Positions 25,400-33,961 of a DNA stretch of 58,484 nucleotides are shown in pieces. A program made the translations under genes and the position numbers. The DNA comes from Cyclobacteriaceae bacterium. Its GTDB lineage: Bacteria; Bacteroidota; Bacteroidia; Cytophagales; Cyclobacteriaceae. The stretch's first letter is position 1, and every line of letters starts with the position of its first letter. The notes below the pieces were generated by a model. That model ran no database searches. It was not told where the DNA came from and saw only the letters and a program-made list of their open reading frames with translations. The stretch is from the NCBI GenBank assembly GCA_019638285.1, contig JAHBUB010000019.1:1-58484 (forward strand), written 5' to 3'.

Positions 25400-27157
25400 A
25401 TGTTACGGACGCACACATGCGGTGAATTGCGGATTGATAATGTAAACCAACAAGTTACGCTGACTGGCTGGGTGCAGCGGGTACGCGACAAGGGCAGTTT
25501 GCTATGGGTAGACCTCCGGGACCGGTATGGGCTTACCCAGTTATTTCTGGAAGAAGGCAAAACTGCTCCTGAGTTGATAAAATCTGTCCGCGATTGCGGT
25601 CGCGAATTCGTAATTAAGGTAACTGGAACCGTAGTAGAGCGCCAGTCCAAAAATAGTAAGATGGCCACCGGTGATATCGAAATCCTTGTAGCGCAATTAG
25701 AAATATTAAATCCCTCCAAAACACCCCCCTTTACTATTGAAGACGATACCGATGGTGGGGATGACCTGCGTATGAAATACCGCTATCTGGATTTGAGAAG
25801 AAATCCGGTGAGGGAAAGCTTGCAACTAAGACATAAAATGGGCCAGCAAACAAGGCTGTACCTCGATGCACAAAATTTCATTGAGGTAGAAACGCCTGTG
25901 CTGATAAAGTCAACACCAGAAGGTGCACGTGACTTCGTGGTGCCTTCTCGCATGAACCAAGGAGAATTTTATGCGCTCCCGCAATCACCCCAAACTTTTA
26001 AGCAATTACTGATGGTGTCTGGGTTTGATCGCTATTATCAAATTGTAAAATGTTTTCGCGATGAGGACCTAAGGGCCGACCGCCAGCCTGAGTTTACTCA
26101 GATCGACTGTGAGATGGCTTTTGTGGAACAAGAAGACATACTCAATATCTTTGAGGGATTAATTCGTCATCTGTTTAAGCACGTAAAAGGAATAAATATT
26201 CCCGAAGTGCCTCGCATGAGCTACGACCATGCTATGAAATATTATGGATCTGACAAACCAGACATCCGGTTTGAGATGAAGTTTGTTGAACTCAATGAGG
26301 TGGCCAAGGGAAAAGGGTTTGGCATCTTCGATGAAGCAGCACTGGTCGTGGGTATCTGCGCAAAAGGGTGTGCCGGATATACACGCAAGCAAGTGGATGA
26401 GCTTACAGATTATGTGAAGCGACCTCAAGTGGGAGCCAAAGGAATGGTGTATGCGCGCTACAATGAAGATGGCACCTTCAAATCATCGGTAGATAAATTT
26501 TATGATCAGGATGCATTGAAAACCTGGGCAGAAAAAATGAACGCCCAGCCTGGTGATTTAATGTTACTCTTGTCAGGGGAGGAAGAGAAGACGAGAAAGG
26601 CCTTGAACGAGCTCCGCTTACATCTTGGCAACCAATTGGGCCTTCGCGATAAAAATGCATTTGCCGCATTGTGGGTACTCGACTTTCCTTTGTTTGAATG
26701 GGATGAAGACACTCAGCGCTATCATGCGAAACACCATCCTTTCACTTCGCCCAAAAAGGAAGACATTCCGTTGCTGGACAGTGAACCGGGTAAAGTACGT
26801 GCCAATGCCTACGACATGGTCATCAACGGCACAGAAATTGGCGGTGGCTCTATTCGTATCCACGACAGGTCTACTCAGCAATTGATGTTTAAGAAACTAG
26901 GCTTCTCAGAGGAGGAAGCAAAAAAGCAATTTGGTTTCTTGATGGATGCCTTCGAGTTTGGCGCACCACCCCATGGTGGTATTGCTTTTGGCTTTGATCG
27001 TTTGTGCTCCATCTTTGGAGGCGTTGATTCTATCCGCGACTTTATCGCTTTTCCCAAAAACAATTCAGGGAGAGACGTAATGATTGATTCGCCTTCTACA
27101 ATTTCAAAAGAGCAGCTGGATGAGTTAGGAATTGCTGTAAAGCCTTTAGAGAAGTAG
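25400..27157 (+). CDS. aspS: Aspartyl-tRNA synthetase
   Basis: A 585-residue class II synthetase of the bacterial type, with the GAD insertion domain that archaeal and eukaryotic forms lack. The N-terminal OB fold (Val-Thr-Leu-Thr-Gly-Trp-Val) binds the anticodon. Motif 2 (Cys-Phe-Arg-Asp-Glu-Asp-Leu-Arg) and motif 3 (Gly-Ile-Ala-Phe-Gly-Phe-Asp-Arg) are intact, and Gln-Ser-Pro-Gln marks the aspartate pocket. The ATG at 25400 starts Met-Leu-Arg-Thr-His-Thr-Cys-Gly as in the family; the 12 codons upstream in frame are not coding. Confidence 0.96.
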   Translation: MLRTHTCGELRIDNVNQQVTLTGWVQRVRDKGSLLWVDLRDRYGLTQLFLEEGKTAPELIKSVRDCGREFVIKVTGTVVERQSKNSKMATGDIEILVAQLEILNPSKTPPFTIEDDTDGGDDLRMKYRYLDLRRNPVRESLQLRHKMGQQTRLYLDAQNFIEVETPVLIKSTPEGARDFVVPSRMNQGEFYALPQSPQTFKQLLMVSGFDRYYQIVKCFRDEDLRADRQPEFTQIDCEMAFVEQEDILNIFEGLIRHLFKHVKGINIPEVPRMSYDHAMKYYGSDKPDIRFEMKFVELNEVAKGKGFGIFDEAALVVGICAKGCAGYTRKQVDELTDYVKRPQVGAKGMVYARYNEDGTFKSSVDKFYDQDALKTWAEKMNAQPGDLMLLLSGEEEKTRKALNELRLHLGNQLGLRDKNAFAALWVLDFPLFEWDEDTQRYHAKHHPFTSPKKEDIPLLDSEPGKVRANAYDMVINGTEIGGGSIRIHDRSTQQLMFKKLGFSEEEAKKQFGFLMDAFEFGAPPHGGIAFGFDRLCSIFGGVDSIRDFIAFPKNNSGRDVMIDSPSTISKEQLDELGIAVKPLEK

Positions 27158-27238
27158 TTATCGGTGCACTTGATACGGAAGTAACTTCCGCATCAGAGGA
27201 GTGTGAGCTTCTGTGAAGGGTTTGGGCCTTGTTACGAG

Positions 27239-27262
27239 GCAATCTCTTTTTTCAGAGATCGC
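27239..27262. repeat. Degenerate dispersed palindrome (CAATCTC / GAGATCGC type)
   Basis: GCAATCTC (27239-27246), an 8-base loop and GAGATCGC form an imperfect hairpin, flanked by ACGAGG and CTTCGCTCC. The wording resembles the dispersed palindromes of the type CATTGCGAGG...CAATCTC...GAGATTGCTTCGCTCC found in many bacterial genomes. It lies in the 204-base gap between aspS and the serine hydrolase gene. Confidence 0.4.
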
Positions 27263-27361
27263 TTCGCTCCTACATTCCATAACTGAGAAATGCCTTGACA
27301 GCAGATACTTTGTTTGTGCAATAGCAGTGCCTAAATTGCTGTTTCATTAAAAAGAATTCAA

Positions 27362-28594
27362 ATGATTTACCGCCTTGGTTTAATAATAGCCGCTCTCTTA
27401 GTCGCCTCCACCAGTTTTGCACAAAAAAGAAGCAAATCAAATACTCCAGCAATTTACTATCCTGACAAAGAATGGATAAAGAAACAACCCGCTGAGGTGG
27501 GCATGGACGCAGCATTGTTAAAAGAAGCTGTAGATTTTGCCATCGCCAGCGATGCCAGTGCACCCCGTGATCTCAAGCTAAATCACTACAGAAGTTTTGG
27601 AAGAGAGCCGTTTGGCGATGCCATTGGCCCAATCAAAGATCGCGGAGATCAAACAGGTATCATTATTAAAAATGGTTACGTAATTGCCGAATGGGGAGAG
27701 CCCTATAGAATCGATATGACACACAGTGTCACTAAAAGCTTTCTATCAAGTGTGGTGGGCTTGGCTTATGATCGAGGAATGATCAACAACATCGATGACG
27801 AGGTGTATAAATATGTTCCTCCTATCTTATCCTATAGTCCAATACAAATTGGCAACAAGGCAGACGAGTTTGATAGAAAATCAGACTTCATTGACTTATT
27901 CAGCACCCCTCACAACCGCACTATTACCTGGCGGCAAATGCTTCAGCAAAACAGTGACTGGGAAGGTACACTGTGGGGCAAGCCCGACTGGGCCGATCGT
28001 CCCAGTGCAGAATACGGAACGTGGCTTACAAAAAGAAACAAGCCGGGTACTGTGTATGAGTACAACGACACCCGCGTGAATGCATTGGCATTGGCTGCCT
28101 TAAGTGTGTGGAGAAAGCCTATACCGGAAGTGTTGAAAGAAAATATCATGGATCCCATTGGCGCCTCCAACACCTGGCGTTGGTATGGCTACGAAAACTC
28201 ATGGATTGTGTTGGATGGAAAAGCCGTGCAGTCCGTAACTGGTGGCGGCCACTGGGGTGGGGGTATGTTTATCCACGCCTATGACATGGCACGCTTTGGT
28301 TACCTCACCTTGCACAATGGAAAATGGAAAGACCGTCAGTTGGTGTCGGAGCAGTGGAACAAATGGGCTCAGACCCCCTCTTCTCCAGAACCTACTTATG
28401 GTTTTATGAACTGGTTTGTAAACACCAACAAAGAATTCCTTCCCAGTGCACCGGAAAAAGTATTTGTACACATCGGCAACGGTACCAACATGATCTATGT
28501 TGATCCCGAAAATGATATCGTAGCGGTGGTGCGTTGGATTGAAAACAGTCAAATGGATGAGTTTGTAAAGAAGATGCTCGCGGCAAAAAAATAA
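27362..28594 (+). CDS. Beta-lactamase-like serine hydrolase (class C / PBP fold)
   Basis: A 410-residue exported hydrolase. A signal peptide (Leu-Ile-Ile-Ala-Ala-Leu-Leu-Val-Ala-Ser-Thr-Ser-Phe-Ala-Gln) is followed by the catalytic Ser-x-x-Lys (Ser122-Val-Thr-Lys125). A Tyr-Asn-Asp at about residue 234 stands where the family has Tyr-x-Asn, and Gly-Gly-Gly-His-Trp-Gly-Gly near 300 is in the region of the third motif. Many proteins of this group are esterases or peptidases rather than antibiotic-degrading enzymes. The next gene follows after 4 bases, so the two are co-transcribed. Confidence 0.85.
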   Translation: MIYRLGLIIAALLVASTSFAQKRSKSNTPAIYYPDKEWIKKQPAEVGMDAALLKEAVDFAIASDASAPRDLKLNHYRSFGREPFGDAIGPIKDRGDQTGIIIKNGYVIAEWGEPYRIDMTHSVTKSFLSSVVGLAYDRGMINNIDDEVYKYVPPILSYSPIQIGNKADEFDRKSDFIDLFSTPHNRTITWRQMLQQNSDWEGTLWGKPDWADRPSAEYGTWLTKRNKPGTVYEYNDTRVNALALAALSVWRKPIPEVLKENIMDPIGASNTWRWYGYENSWIVLDGKAVQSVTGGGHWGGGMFIHAYDMARFGYLTLHNGKWKDRQLVSEQWNKWAQTPSSPEPTYGFMNWFVNTNKEFLPSAPEKVFVHIGNGTNMIYVDPENDIVAVVRWIENSQMDEFVKKMLAAKK

Positions 28595-28598
28595 TTAC

Positions 28599-29513
28599 AT
28601 GGTAAACAAATTATTTACTATAGCCATGCTCTCTCTGCTTGTATTTTCATGCAGCAAATCCAGCAAGGAACTCTATAATGCTGCCTCCGATCGATTTGAT
28701 AAGGAAGATTATCGCGGTGCAATCGCTCTTCTGGATTCTGTAATTGCCATGGATGACAAAAACAGTGACGCCTATTATACCCGGGGCAGCAGTAAATTTA
28801 ATCTGGATGATTTTGAAGGAGCCATCACCGACTACACCAAAGCCATTGAACTCACACAGAACAACACCGATGCAGAGTTGTACTACTTTCGCGGCAATGC
28901 CCACCTCAATCTCCACCAACCTGAAAAGGCCATTCAGGATTTCTCCATGGCGGTGACGATCATTCCCGACTATGGAGAGGCGTTCAACCTAAGGGCAGAT
29001 GCATGGATGGCCCTGGATAATGCAGACAGTGCTTTAGTAGATTATTCGCGCGCCATTGAGACCAAACCCCAGTTAGCTGGTCCCTACTATGGCATTGCCA
29101 ACTACTATTCTAAACTGCCTGACTATGAACAAGCCATTGCCTATTATTCTAAAGCCATAGAATTAGACCCAAAGGCAGATTACTATTTTAATAGAGGTCT
29201 TGTGTTTTATCTGAGGAATGACTTTCAAAATGCCATCAGTGACTTTACAAACACGATACAAAAGGATGGCAAGTTCATTGAAGCCTACGTGATGAGAGGC
29301 AATGTAAAAGACGAAGCAGGATTAGGTGCAGAAGCCTTATTGGATTTTGACGAAGCCATTCGCTTAAGCCCAAAATATGCATCTGCTTATTTCAACAGAG
29401 GTATTACAAGGAAAAGTCAGGGCAACTTAAAGGGTGCCTGTGAAGACTTTAACAAAGCCCTGGAACTGGGCTACACAGAAGCCATTGCCAAAATGGGAGA
29501 TTGTCCCAATTAG
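28599..29513 (+). CDS. TPR-repeat lipoprotein
   Basis: A 304-residue lipoprotein: lipobox Leu-Leu-Val-Phe-Ser-Cys at about residues 14-19, then at least six consecutive TPR units (Ala-Tyr-Tyr-Thr-Arg-Gly, Ala-Ile-x-Asp-Tyr-x-Lys-Ala-Ile-Glu and similar). It ends with the Gly-Ala-Cys-Glu-Asp-Phe-Asn-Lys-Ala typical of Bacteroidota TPR lipoproteins. It probably sits in the periplasm or on the outer membrane as a scaffold. Its TAG stop overlaps the TAA of the convergent channel gene within the four bases TTAG, so no terminator separates them. Confidence 0.85.
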   Translation: MVNKLFTIAMLSLLVFSCSKSSKELYNAASDRFDKEDYRGAIALLDSVIAMDDKNSDAYYTRGSSKFNLDDFEGAITDYTKAIELTQNNTDAELYYFRGNAHLNLHQPEKAIQDFSMAVTIIPDYGEAFNLRADAWMALDNADSALVDYSRAIETKPQLAGPYYGIANYYSKLPDYEQAIAYYSKAIELDPKADYYFNRGLVFYLRNDFQNAISDFTNTIQKDGKFIEAYVMRGNVKDEAGLGAEALLDFDEAIRLSPKYASAYFNRGITRKSQGNLKGACEDFNKALELGYTEAIAKMGDCPN

Positions 29514-30286
29514 TCCAGCAATCGATCTGTTGCTTCTGCGTTAATATCAATATCGTCTTCTCCTACATTATCATAAGGATTTTCCAGGTGATCCTGAATG
29601 TTATCCAGGCTTACCAAAATAAAACTATACAAGATAGGCATCACGTACACCAGCTGAGGGGAATAGGTATGGAAACTATTGGCAAAATAGGGCCCATAAA
29701 TGATTGGGAATACATAGATAAATACCTTGCTATAGGCCCTAAGCGTAACAGGCGTTCGATAATTATGAATTACTTTCATGTTATCAAATGCGATAATCAT
29801 TTTACTCACATATTGACTTACCCTTGAAATCTCACCGCTTTGCACACCCAAATTTCTCATTTCCATAGTGTAGCCTGATAATTTTGAAAACATTTGATAT
29901 AATTTCACCTCATTGTCATGCCAACGTTCCATTTTACTTTCAGCAAGCATATCCCTCATGAGTTTAAATAAATCAGTAATCAACGTTCTGGTTCGCTTGG
30001 GTAGGTCAGTGCTTTTGTCAGTAGGCCAATCCCTGGTCGCATAATACAAAACCACTGCATGACCTTTAAAGTCAGCAAGTCGCTGTAATGCATTCTCTCT
30101 TCTGTTATAGGCCGATCCTATTGAGAATACCACCGGAAAGACAATGGCCACTCCTACCAGCATATCAGGGAAGGACGCCACCAAGTTTAACTTATAGCAG
30201 ATGTAAGTGCTGATAAGTGAAAGTAGGGTGACAATAAATGTCTTGTAGTTAATGATAAGCGAAAAGCTTTTAAGGATGCCCTTCAT
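29510..30286 (-). CDS. Bestrophin-like channel protein
   Basis: A 258-residue membrane protein with two hydrophobic helices near the N-terminus (about 15-55) and two near residues 185-225. The C-terminal run Leu-Asp-Asn-Ile-x-Asp-x-Leu-Glu-Asn-Pro-Tyr-Asp followed by Asp-Asp-Ile matches the bestrophin signature (Asn-Pro-Phe then an Asp-rich segment). Arg-x-Glu-Asn-Ala at about 65 and the Thr-Pro-x-x-x-Arg-Ala-Tyr segment also fit. Bacterial bestrophins are pentameric anion or cation channels. Clearly shorter than the usual 290-300 residues. Confidence 0.72.
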   Translation of the reverse strand: MKGILKSFSLIINYKTFIVTLLSLISTYICYKLNLVASFPDMLVGVAIVFPVVFSIGSAYNRRENALQRLADFKGHAVVLYYATRDWPTDKSTDLPKRTRTLITDLFKLMRDMLAESKMERWHDNEVKLYQMFSKLSGYTMEMRNLGVQSGEISRVSQYVSKMIIAFDNMKVIHNYRTPVTLRAYSKVFIYVFPIIYGPYFANSFHTYSPQLVYVMPILYSFILVSLDNIQDHLENPYDNVGEDDIDINAEATDRLLD

Positions 30287-30376
30287 AGATTTAGATAGAA
30301 AAACAGGTTTATTAAAATTAATTCAATATTAGATAAATAAGAGTTATTTTAATCACCCCGACTATAACTAATAAAT

Positions 30377-31426
30377 ATGCGCTTTCAATCACAATTTGAA
30401 AAACTAGCCACCTGGCAACCTACGAGCGATCTGCAAATCACCACCATAGATGCACACACAGGAGGAGAACCCCTAAGGGTGATTACGGGTGGGCTACCTC
30501 CTATTCAGGGAAGCACCATTCTGGAGAGACGCAGGTACATGAGAGAAAACTTTGATTACATCAGAAAGGCTTTAATTTGGGAGCCGCGCGGTCATGCCGA
30601 TATGTATGGATGCATCATCATGCCACCCGTTACAGCCGATGCCGACTTTGGTGTATTGTTTCTTCACAACGAAGGTTACAGCACCATGTGTGGTCATGGA
30701 ATTATAGCCATTACCAAAGTAGTATTAGAATGTGGCATGCTGCCCATAAAAGAGCCGGCAACACCTATCAACATCGACTCCCCGGCAGGGTTGATTAGGG
30801 CATTGGCCAAAATCAAAGACAACAAAGTAGAAGGTGTGTCCTTTATGAATGTGCCTTCCTTTGTGCAGGCAATGGATCAATCCGTAGCAGTGGAGGGCAT
30901 TGGTAAAGTAAGGTATGACATCGCCTATGGGGGTGCTTTTTATGCGTACGTGGATGCAGCCGAAGTAGGCGTGGGCATGAGTGCCAATGACCACGATGAA
31001 TTGATTGAAAAGGGAATGGCCATTAAACGAGCCGTGATGAACGAGTTCACTTTCAAACATCCTTTCGAGGCCGACCTTAACTTTCTTTACGGCACTATCT
31101 TCACAGGCGCTGCGCTTACCAAAAATGCCCACAGCCGGAACGTGTGCGTTTTCGCTGAAGGCGAAGTAGACCGCAGTCCTACAGGAACCGGAGTAAGCGG
31201 ACGCATGGCACTGCACTACGCCAAGGGCGACATCAAAGTGGGAGAACCCATGGTGATAGAAAGTATCGTGGCTAGTTCATTCAAGTGCAGCGTGAAAGAG
31301 ACCACAAAGTTTGGCCCCTATGATGCCGTGATCCCCGAGGTGGAAGGCACTGCCTACATCACTGGGAAACATACTTTCGTAATCGATCCGGAAGACCCTT
31401 TGAAAGATGGGTTTATCTTTCGATAA
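30377..31426 (+). CDS. Proline racemase family; trans-3-hydroxy-L-proline dehydratase type (Cys/Thr)
   Basis: A 349-residue member of the proline racemase fold. The first catalytic residue is the conserved Cys105 (Ser-Thr-Met-Cys-Gly-His-Gly). The second position, Cys in proline racemase and 4-hydroxyproline epimerase, is Thr269 here (Arg-Ser-Pro-Thr-Gly-Thr-Gly). The Cys/Thr pair is the established signature of trans-3-hydroxy-L-proline dehydratase, which gives pyrroline-2-carboxylate. The reductase for that product is not in the window. It is monocistronic and marks the left edge of the repeat-rich stretch. Confidence 0.85.
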   Translation: MRFQSQFEKLATWQPTSDLQITTIDAHTGGEPLRVITGGLPPIQGSTILERRRYMRENFDYIRKALIWEPRGHADMYGCIIMPPVTADADFGVLFLHNEGYSTMCGHGIIAITKVVLECGMLPIKEPATPINIDSPAGLIRALAKIKDNKVEGVSFMNVPSFVQAMDQSVAVEGIGKVRYDIAYGGAFYAYVDAAEVGVGMSANDHDELIEKGMAIKRAVMNEFTFKHPFEADLNFLYGTIFTGAALTKNAHSRNVCVFAEGEVDRSPTGTGVSGRMALHYAKGDIKVGEPMVIESIVASSFKCSVKETTKFGPYDAVIPEVEGTAYITGKHTFVIDPEDPLKDGFIFR

Positions 31427-31435
31427 GTCGGTTGG

Positions 31436-31563
31436 GTTCGTCATTCAGAGGAAGGACGCAGGACGACCGAAGCATCTCTTTTAAGCTATGCGATCCTTCG
31501 CATCCACCCACAGTCAACCCGCGGTGGCTAACGTCAGTGGGCGGACTGGCAGAATGACGGAAC
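31436..31563. repeat. Long imperfect palindrome with CGTCATTC / GAATGACG arms
   Basis: The outer arms TTCGTCATTC (from 31437) and GAATGACGGAA (ending 31562) are inverted copies about 105 bases apart. Between them lie AGGAAGGACGCAGGACGACC, GAAGCATCTC and CGATCCTTCGCATCC. The wording resembles the widespread CGTCATTCTGAGGA...AGAATGACG palindromes of bacterial genomes, here partly decayed. It starts 10 bases after the hydroxyproline dehydratase gene. Confidence 0.6.
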
Positions 31564-31617
31564 CACAAAGCGCGGAAGCAAGAGGCTGTGTAAAAACTAA
31601 ATTTCATCAAATTAAAG

Positions 31618-31812
31618 TTCGCTCTTGTTCGTGTTGCGCGCAAGACATAGCGTGGTTCACCAACAAGCAAGATGAACCTGGATACCAGACACTCTCATCA
31701 ATTTTGTTTTGTTATTGTTGTAAACGCATCATGAAAGGTAAGTCGATGAAGGACACATTTCCTGTTTGTTGGTGGGCGTCCCACTTTGCTCACACGCAAC
31801 ACCCACAAAGCC
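31618..31812. repeat. REP-like two-hairpin element, copy A
   Basis: Hairpin 1 (31624-31667) pairs CTTGTTCGTG with CACCAACAAG. Hairpin 2 (31765-31810) pairs TTTGTTGGTG with the later CACCCACAAAG. The 141-base distance between hairpin starts is the same as in copy B at 33522, and the stretch between them is clearly homologous in both (shared CAAGATGAA, ATTTTGTTTTGTTATT, CGATGAAGGAC). The GTTGGTG-type stems resemble REP sequences mobilised by RAYT transposases. A RAYT remnant next to a matching hairpin lies at 36107. Confidence 0.7.
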
Positions 31813-31869
31813 TAGGCAATAATTTATTCAATAAATCATTTTCGAAAATTGCGGGAAACACAAAAAACA

Positions 31870-31900
31870 TTACTTTAGTAGTGACTTGTCTAAGGTGGTA
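31870..31900 (+). repeat. Promoter-proximal repeat module, copy 1
   Basis: TTACTTTAGTAGTGACTTG followed by TCTAAGGTGG. It is one of at least seven related modules between 31.8 and 42.4 kb (others start at 36267, 39181, 39580, 40817, 41715 and 42370). It lies 92 bases upstream of the VOC gene ATG. The TTACTTTAG core is close to the TAnnTTTG promoter box. Confidence 0.6.
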
Positions 31901-31991
31901 TGTAGCGCATGCCTGGTCTCTGGGCGTCATTGTAGCACAACTCCGAAACGAACGATCAACAATAGAGGAACAATTAAAAAAAATAAAAATT

Positions 31992-32429
31992 ATGGCGATT
32001 ATTAACCCACACATTAACTTCAACGGAAATGCCGAAGAAGCATTCAATTTTTATAAATCAGTATTTGGCGGAGCGTTCGCAAAAATTATGCGCTTTAAAG
32101 ACTTGGCAAGTAATGAATTTCCTTTAGCAGAAAATGAGGCAAACAAAATAATGCATATTGCTTTGCCAATTGGTAAAAACATATTAATGGGCAATGATGT
32201 TCCCGAAAGTATGGGGCGAACAAACGAAAATGAAAACAGAAGCAAAATTTCCATCAGCGCTGAAAGCAAAGAAGAAGCCGACAAATTATTTAATGCGCTT
32301 TCGGCAGGAGGACAAATAGAATATCCTATTTCAGAAAGTCCGTGGGGTTCTTATTTTGGAATGTTCAGAGATAAATACGGCATTGAGTGGATGGTGGATT
32401 TTGACCCAAATTATAAAGGGCAAATTTAA
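31992..32429 (+). CDS. VOC superfamily protein (PhnB/glyoxalase-like)
   Basis: A 145-residue protein with two beta-alpha-beta-beta-beta units. The start (Pro-His-Ile-Asn-Phe-Asn-Gly-Asn-Ala-Glu-Glu-Ala-Phe-Asn-Phe-Tyr) and the end (Trp-Gly-x-x-Phe-Gly-Met-Phe-Arg-Asp-Lys-Tyr-Gly-Ile-Glu-Trp-Met-Val) are those of the PhnB/DUF1338-like VOC group. The frame stays open far upstream to 31488, but that stretch is repeat DNA. The ATG at 31992 gives the normal family length. Activity unknown. Confidence 0.85.
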   Translation: MAIINPHINFNGNAEEAFNFYKSVFGGAFAKIMRFKDLASNEFPLAENEANKIMHIALPIGKNILMGNDVPESMGRTNENENRSKISISAESKEEADKLFNALSAGGQIEYPISESPWGSYFGMFRDKYGIEWMVDFDPNYKGQI

Positions 32430-32606
32430 CTGAAGAAAACAACAAACCCCTGGCAACCCGCTGGTAAGAGACCGGATCCTGTGTTCCATTTAACATTCAG
32501 AATCCTAATAAACATTTGCGCTTAACTGAAAGTAAGTATATCTAAATTCTCCACTTCGTCAATCTACCACGCAGCAGCGATCATTTTAATTGAACAAAAC
32601 AAACAG

Positions 32607-33515
32607 ATGAAAATATACAGCAAATCACACTTTAAAGACGAAGCAACAGATAGAAATTATTTTGAAAAATGGGTGACAAAATTAGAAAAAAATAATGTTA
32701 GACCTTATGAGCGTTATGAGATTGAAACCTCTCTTGGTAAGACACTCGTTTGGGGACATCATACAATAGACGAACAGTTGGATACGTTAGTGATTTTTCC
32801 AGGAGCAAGAACCACCTCATTAATTTGGGACTTTGATAAGGGGCTTGATAATCTAAATCATAAAATGCGAATTTTTATGGTGGAGACAAATGGACTTCCA
32901 AATTTAAGTGATGGCTCAACTCCAGACATTAAAACATTGGACTATGGTATTTGGGCAGGCGAAGTTTTTGAAAAACTAGGAATAGAAAAAGCATTTGTAG
33001 CAGGTGCTTCATTTGGCGGACTGATTTGTATGAAATTAGGAATTGTAAGTCCGGAAAAAATAAAGGCAATATTTTTATTAAACCCAGGTTGCTTACAACC
33101 ATTTTCAATGAAAATAAAAAATCTATACTATAATCTTCTGCCAATAGTAAAACCAACAAATAAAAATATTCTGAAATTTCTTGACAAAGCAGTCTTTTCA
33201 AAACCAAATCATAAGCTTTCAGACTTCTCAGAAAAAATGCTTGTAGACTATGAAGTTTTCGCAATAAGTCGCTACAAGGACAAGACGCAGAAACCTTACT
33301 ATATGAAAAAGCAACTTGAAGATGTTAACGTTGATACTTATTTGCTTGAAGGGGACAAAGACCTGTTATTTCCTTTTCAAAAATCAATTGAAAACGCAAC
33401 TAAGCAGATAAAGAAATTGAAAGATGTAAAATTATTTTATAATGTAGGTCATGGAATTGAAACACACGACAAAGCGTTGAACTATATAGGCGATATAATA
33501 AAAAATTACCACTAA
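32607..33515 (+). CDS. Alpha/beta hydrolase
   Basis: A 302-residue hydrolase. The nucleophile elbow Gly-Ala-Ser-Phe-Gly-Gly (about residue 134) holds the serine. The acid is in Glu-Gly-Asp-Lys-Asp-Leu-Leu-Phe-Pro (about 248) and the histidine in Val-Gly-His-Gly-Ile-Glu-Thr-His (about 288). No signal peptide. The substrate is unknown. The gene is distinctly AT-rich and, with the VOC gene, is bracketed by REP-like element copies A and B in direct orientation. Its TAA stop is the first arm of a 92-base palindrome. Confidence 0.82.
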   Translation: MKIYSKSHFKDEATDRNYFEKWVTKLEKNNVRPYERYEIETSLGKTLVWGHHTIDEQLDTLVIFPGARTTSLIWDFDKGLDNLNHKMRIFMVETNGLPNLSDGSTPDIKTLDYGIWAGEVFEKLGIEKAFVAGASFGGLICMKLGIVSPEKIKAIFLLNPGCLQPFSMKIKNLYYNLLPIVKPTNKNILKFLDKAVFSKPNHKLSDFSEKMLVDYEVFAISRYKDKTQKPYYMKKQLEDVNVDTYLLEGDKDLLFPFQKSIENATKQIKKLKDVKLFYNVGHGIETHDKALNYIGDIIKNYH

Positions 33516-33604
33516 CAGCGCCTCGCTCTTGTTGGGGTTGAGCGCAAGACAAAGCGCAGTTCACCAACAAGCAAGATGAATCTGGATAGCAGGCGCTTTC
33601 GTTA
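33513..33604. repeat. 92-base palindrome beginning at the hydrolase stop codon
   Basis: The outer arms are TAAC + A + GCGCCT (33513-33523) and AGGCGC + TTTC + GTTA (33591-33604). The inner arms are CTTGTTGG (33528-33535) and CCAACAAG (33564-33571). The stop codon TAA forms the left tip. The shape recalls integron attC sites but the box sequences do not fit well. It overlaps the left part of REP-like copy B. Confidence 0.55.
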
Positions 33605-33698
33605 ATTTTGTTTTGTTATTATTGCAATCGCACCATGAAGAATGAACCGATGAAGGACTGACATTCCGTTTGTTGGTGGTCCGCCCCGCTTTACTGAA
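33522..33698. repeat. REP-like two-hairpin element, copy B (right arm decayed)
   Basis: Homologous to copy A at 31618. Hairpin 1 is complete (33528-33571). The second hairpin has its left arm TTTGTTGGTGG (33669-33679), exactly 141 bases after hairpin 1 as in copy A, but its right arm is missing. From there to the Kef-like gene at 33962 I see nothing coding. Confidence 0.65.
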
Positions 33699-33961
33699 GT
33701 ACCATAGTAGTTTTTCCGCGAGAAGGCTACACTTCTTCTCACTAATAATTATAACTAATAATTGCCCCCATTCATTTTTCCTTTCTGCGATACGGTTATT
33801 TTCTATATATTCATTCAAAAAAAAGAAAGACTCATGTTTCAGAGAATCGCCTTCCTGGTTTGCCATCGCGTCTTCCCCTTTAAATCCCTAACTACGCTAC
33901 ACTAGGCCAGAATTAGCATTCTGTAAAAACAAACTACCACCCACATTCATCAAGAATACAT

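Noticed and set aside
31488-31991. A long N-terminal extension of the VOC protein.
   Set aside because: The 168 codons upstream of 31992 are read through palindromic and REP-like repeats and have no protein-like features; family members start at the later Met.
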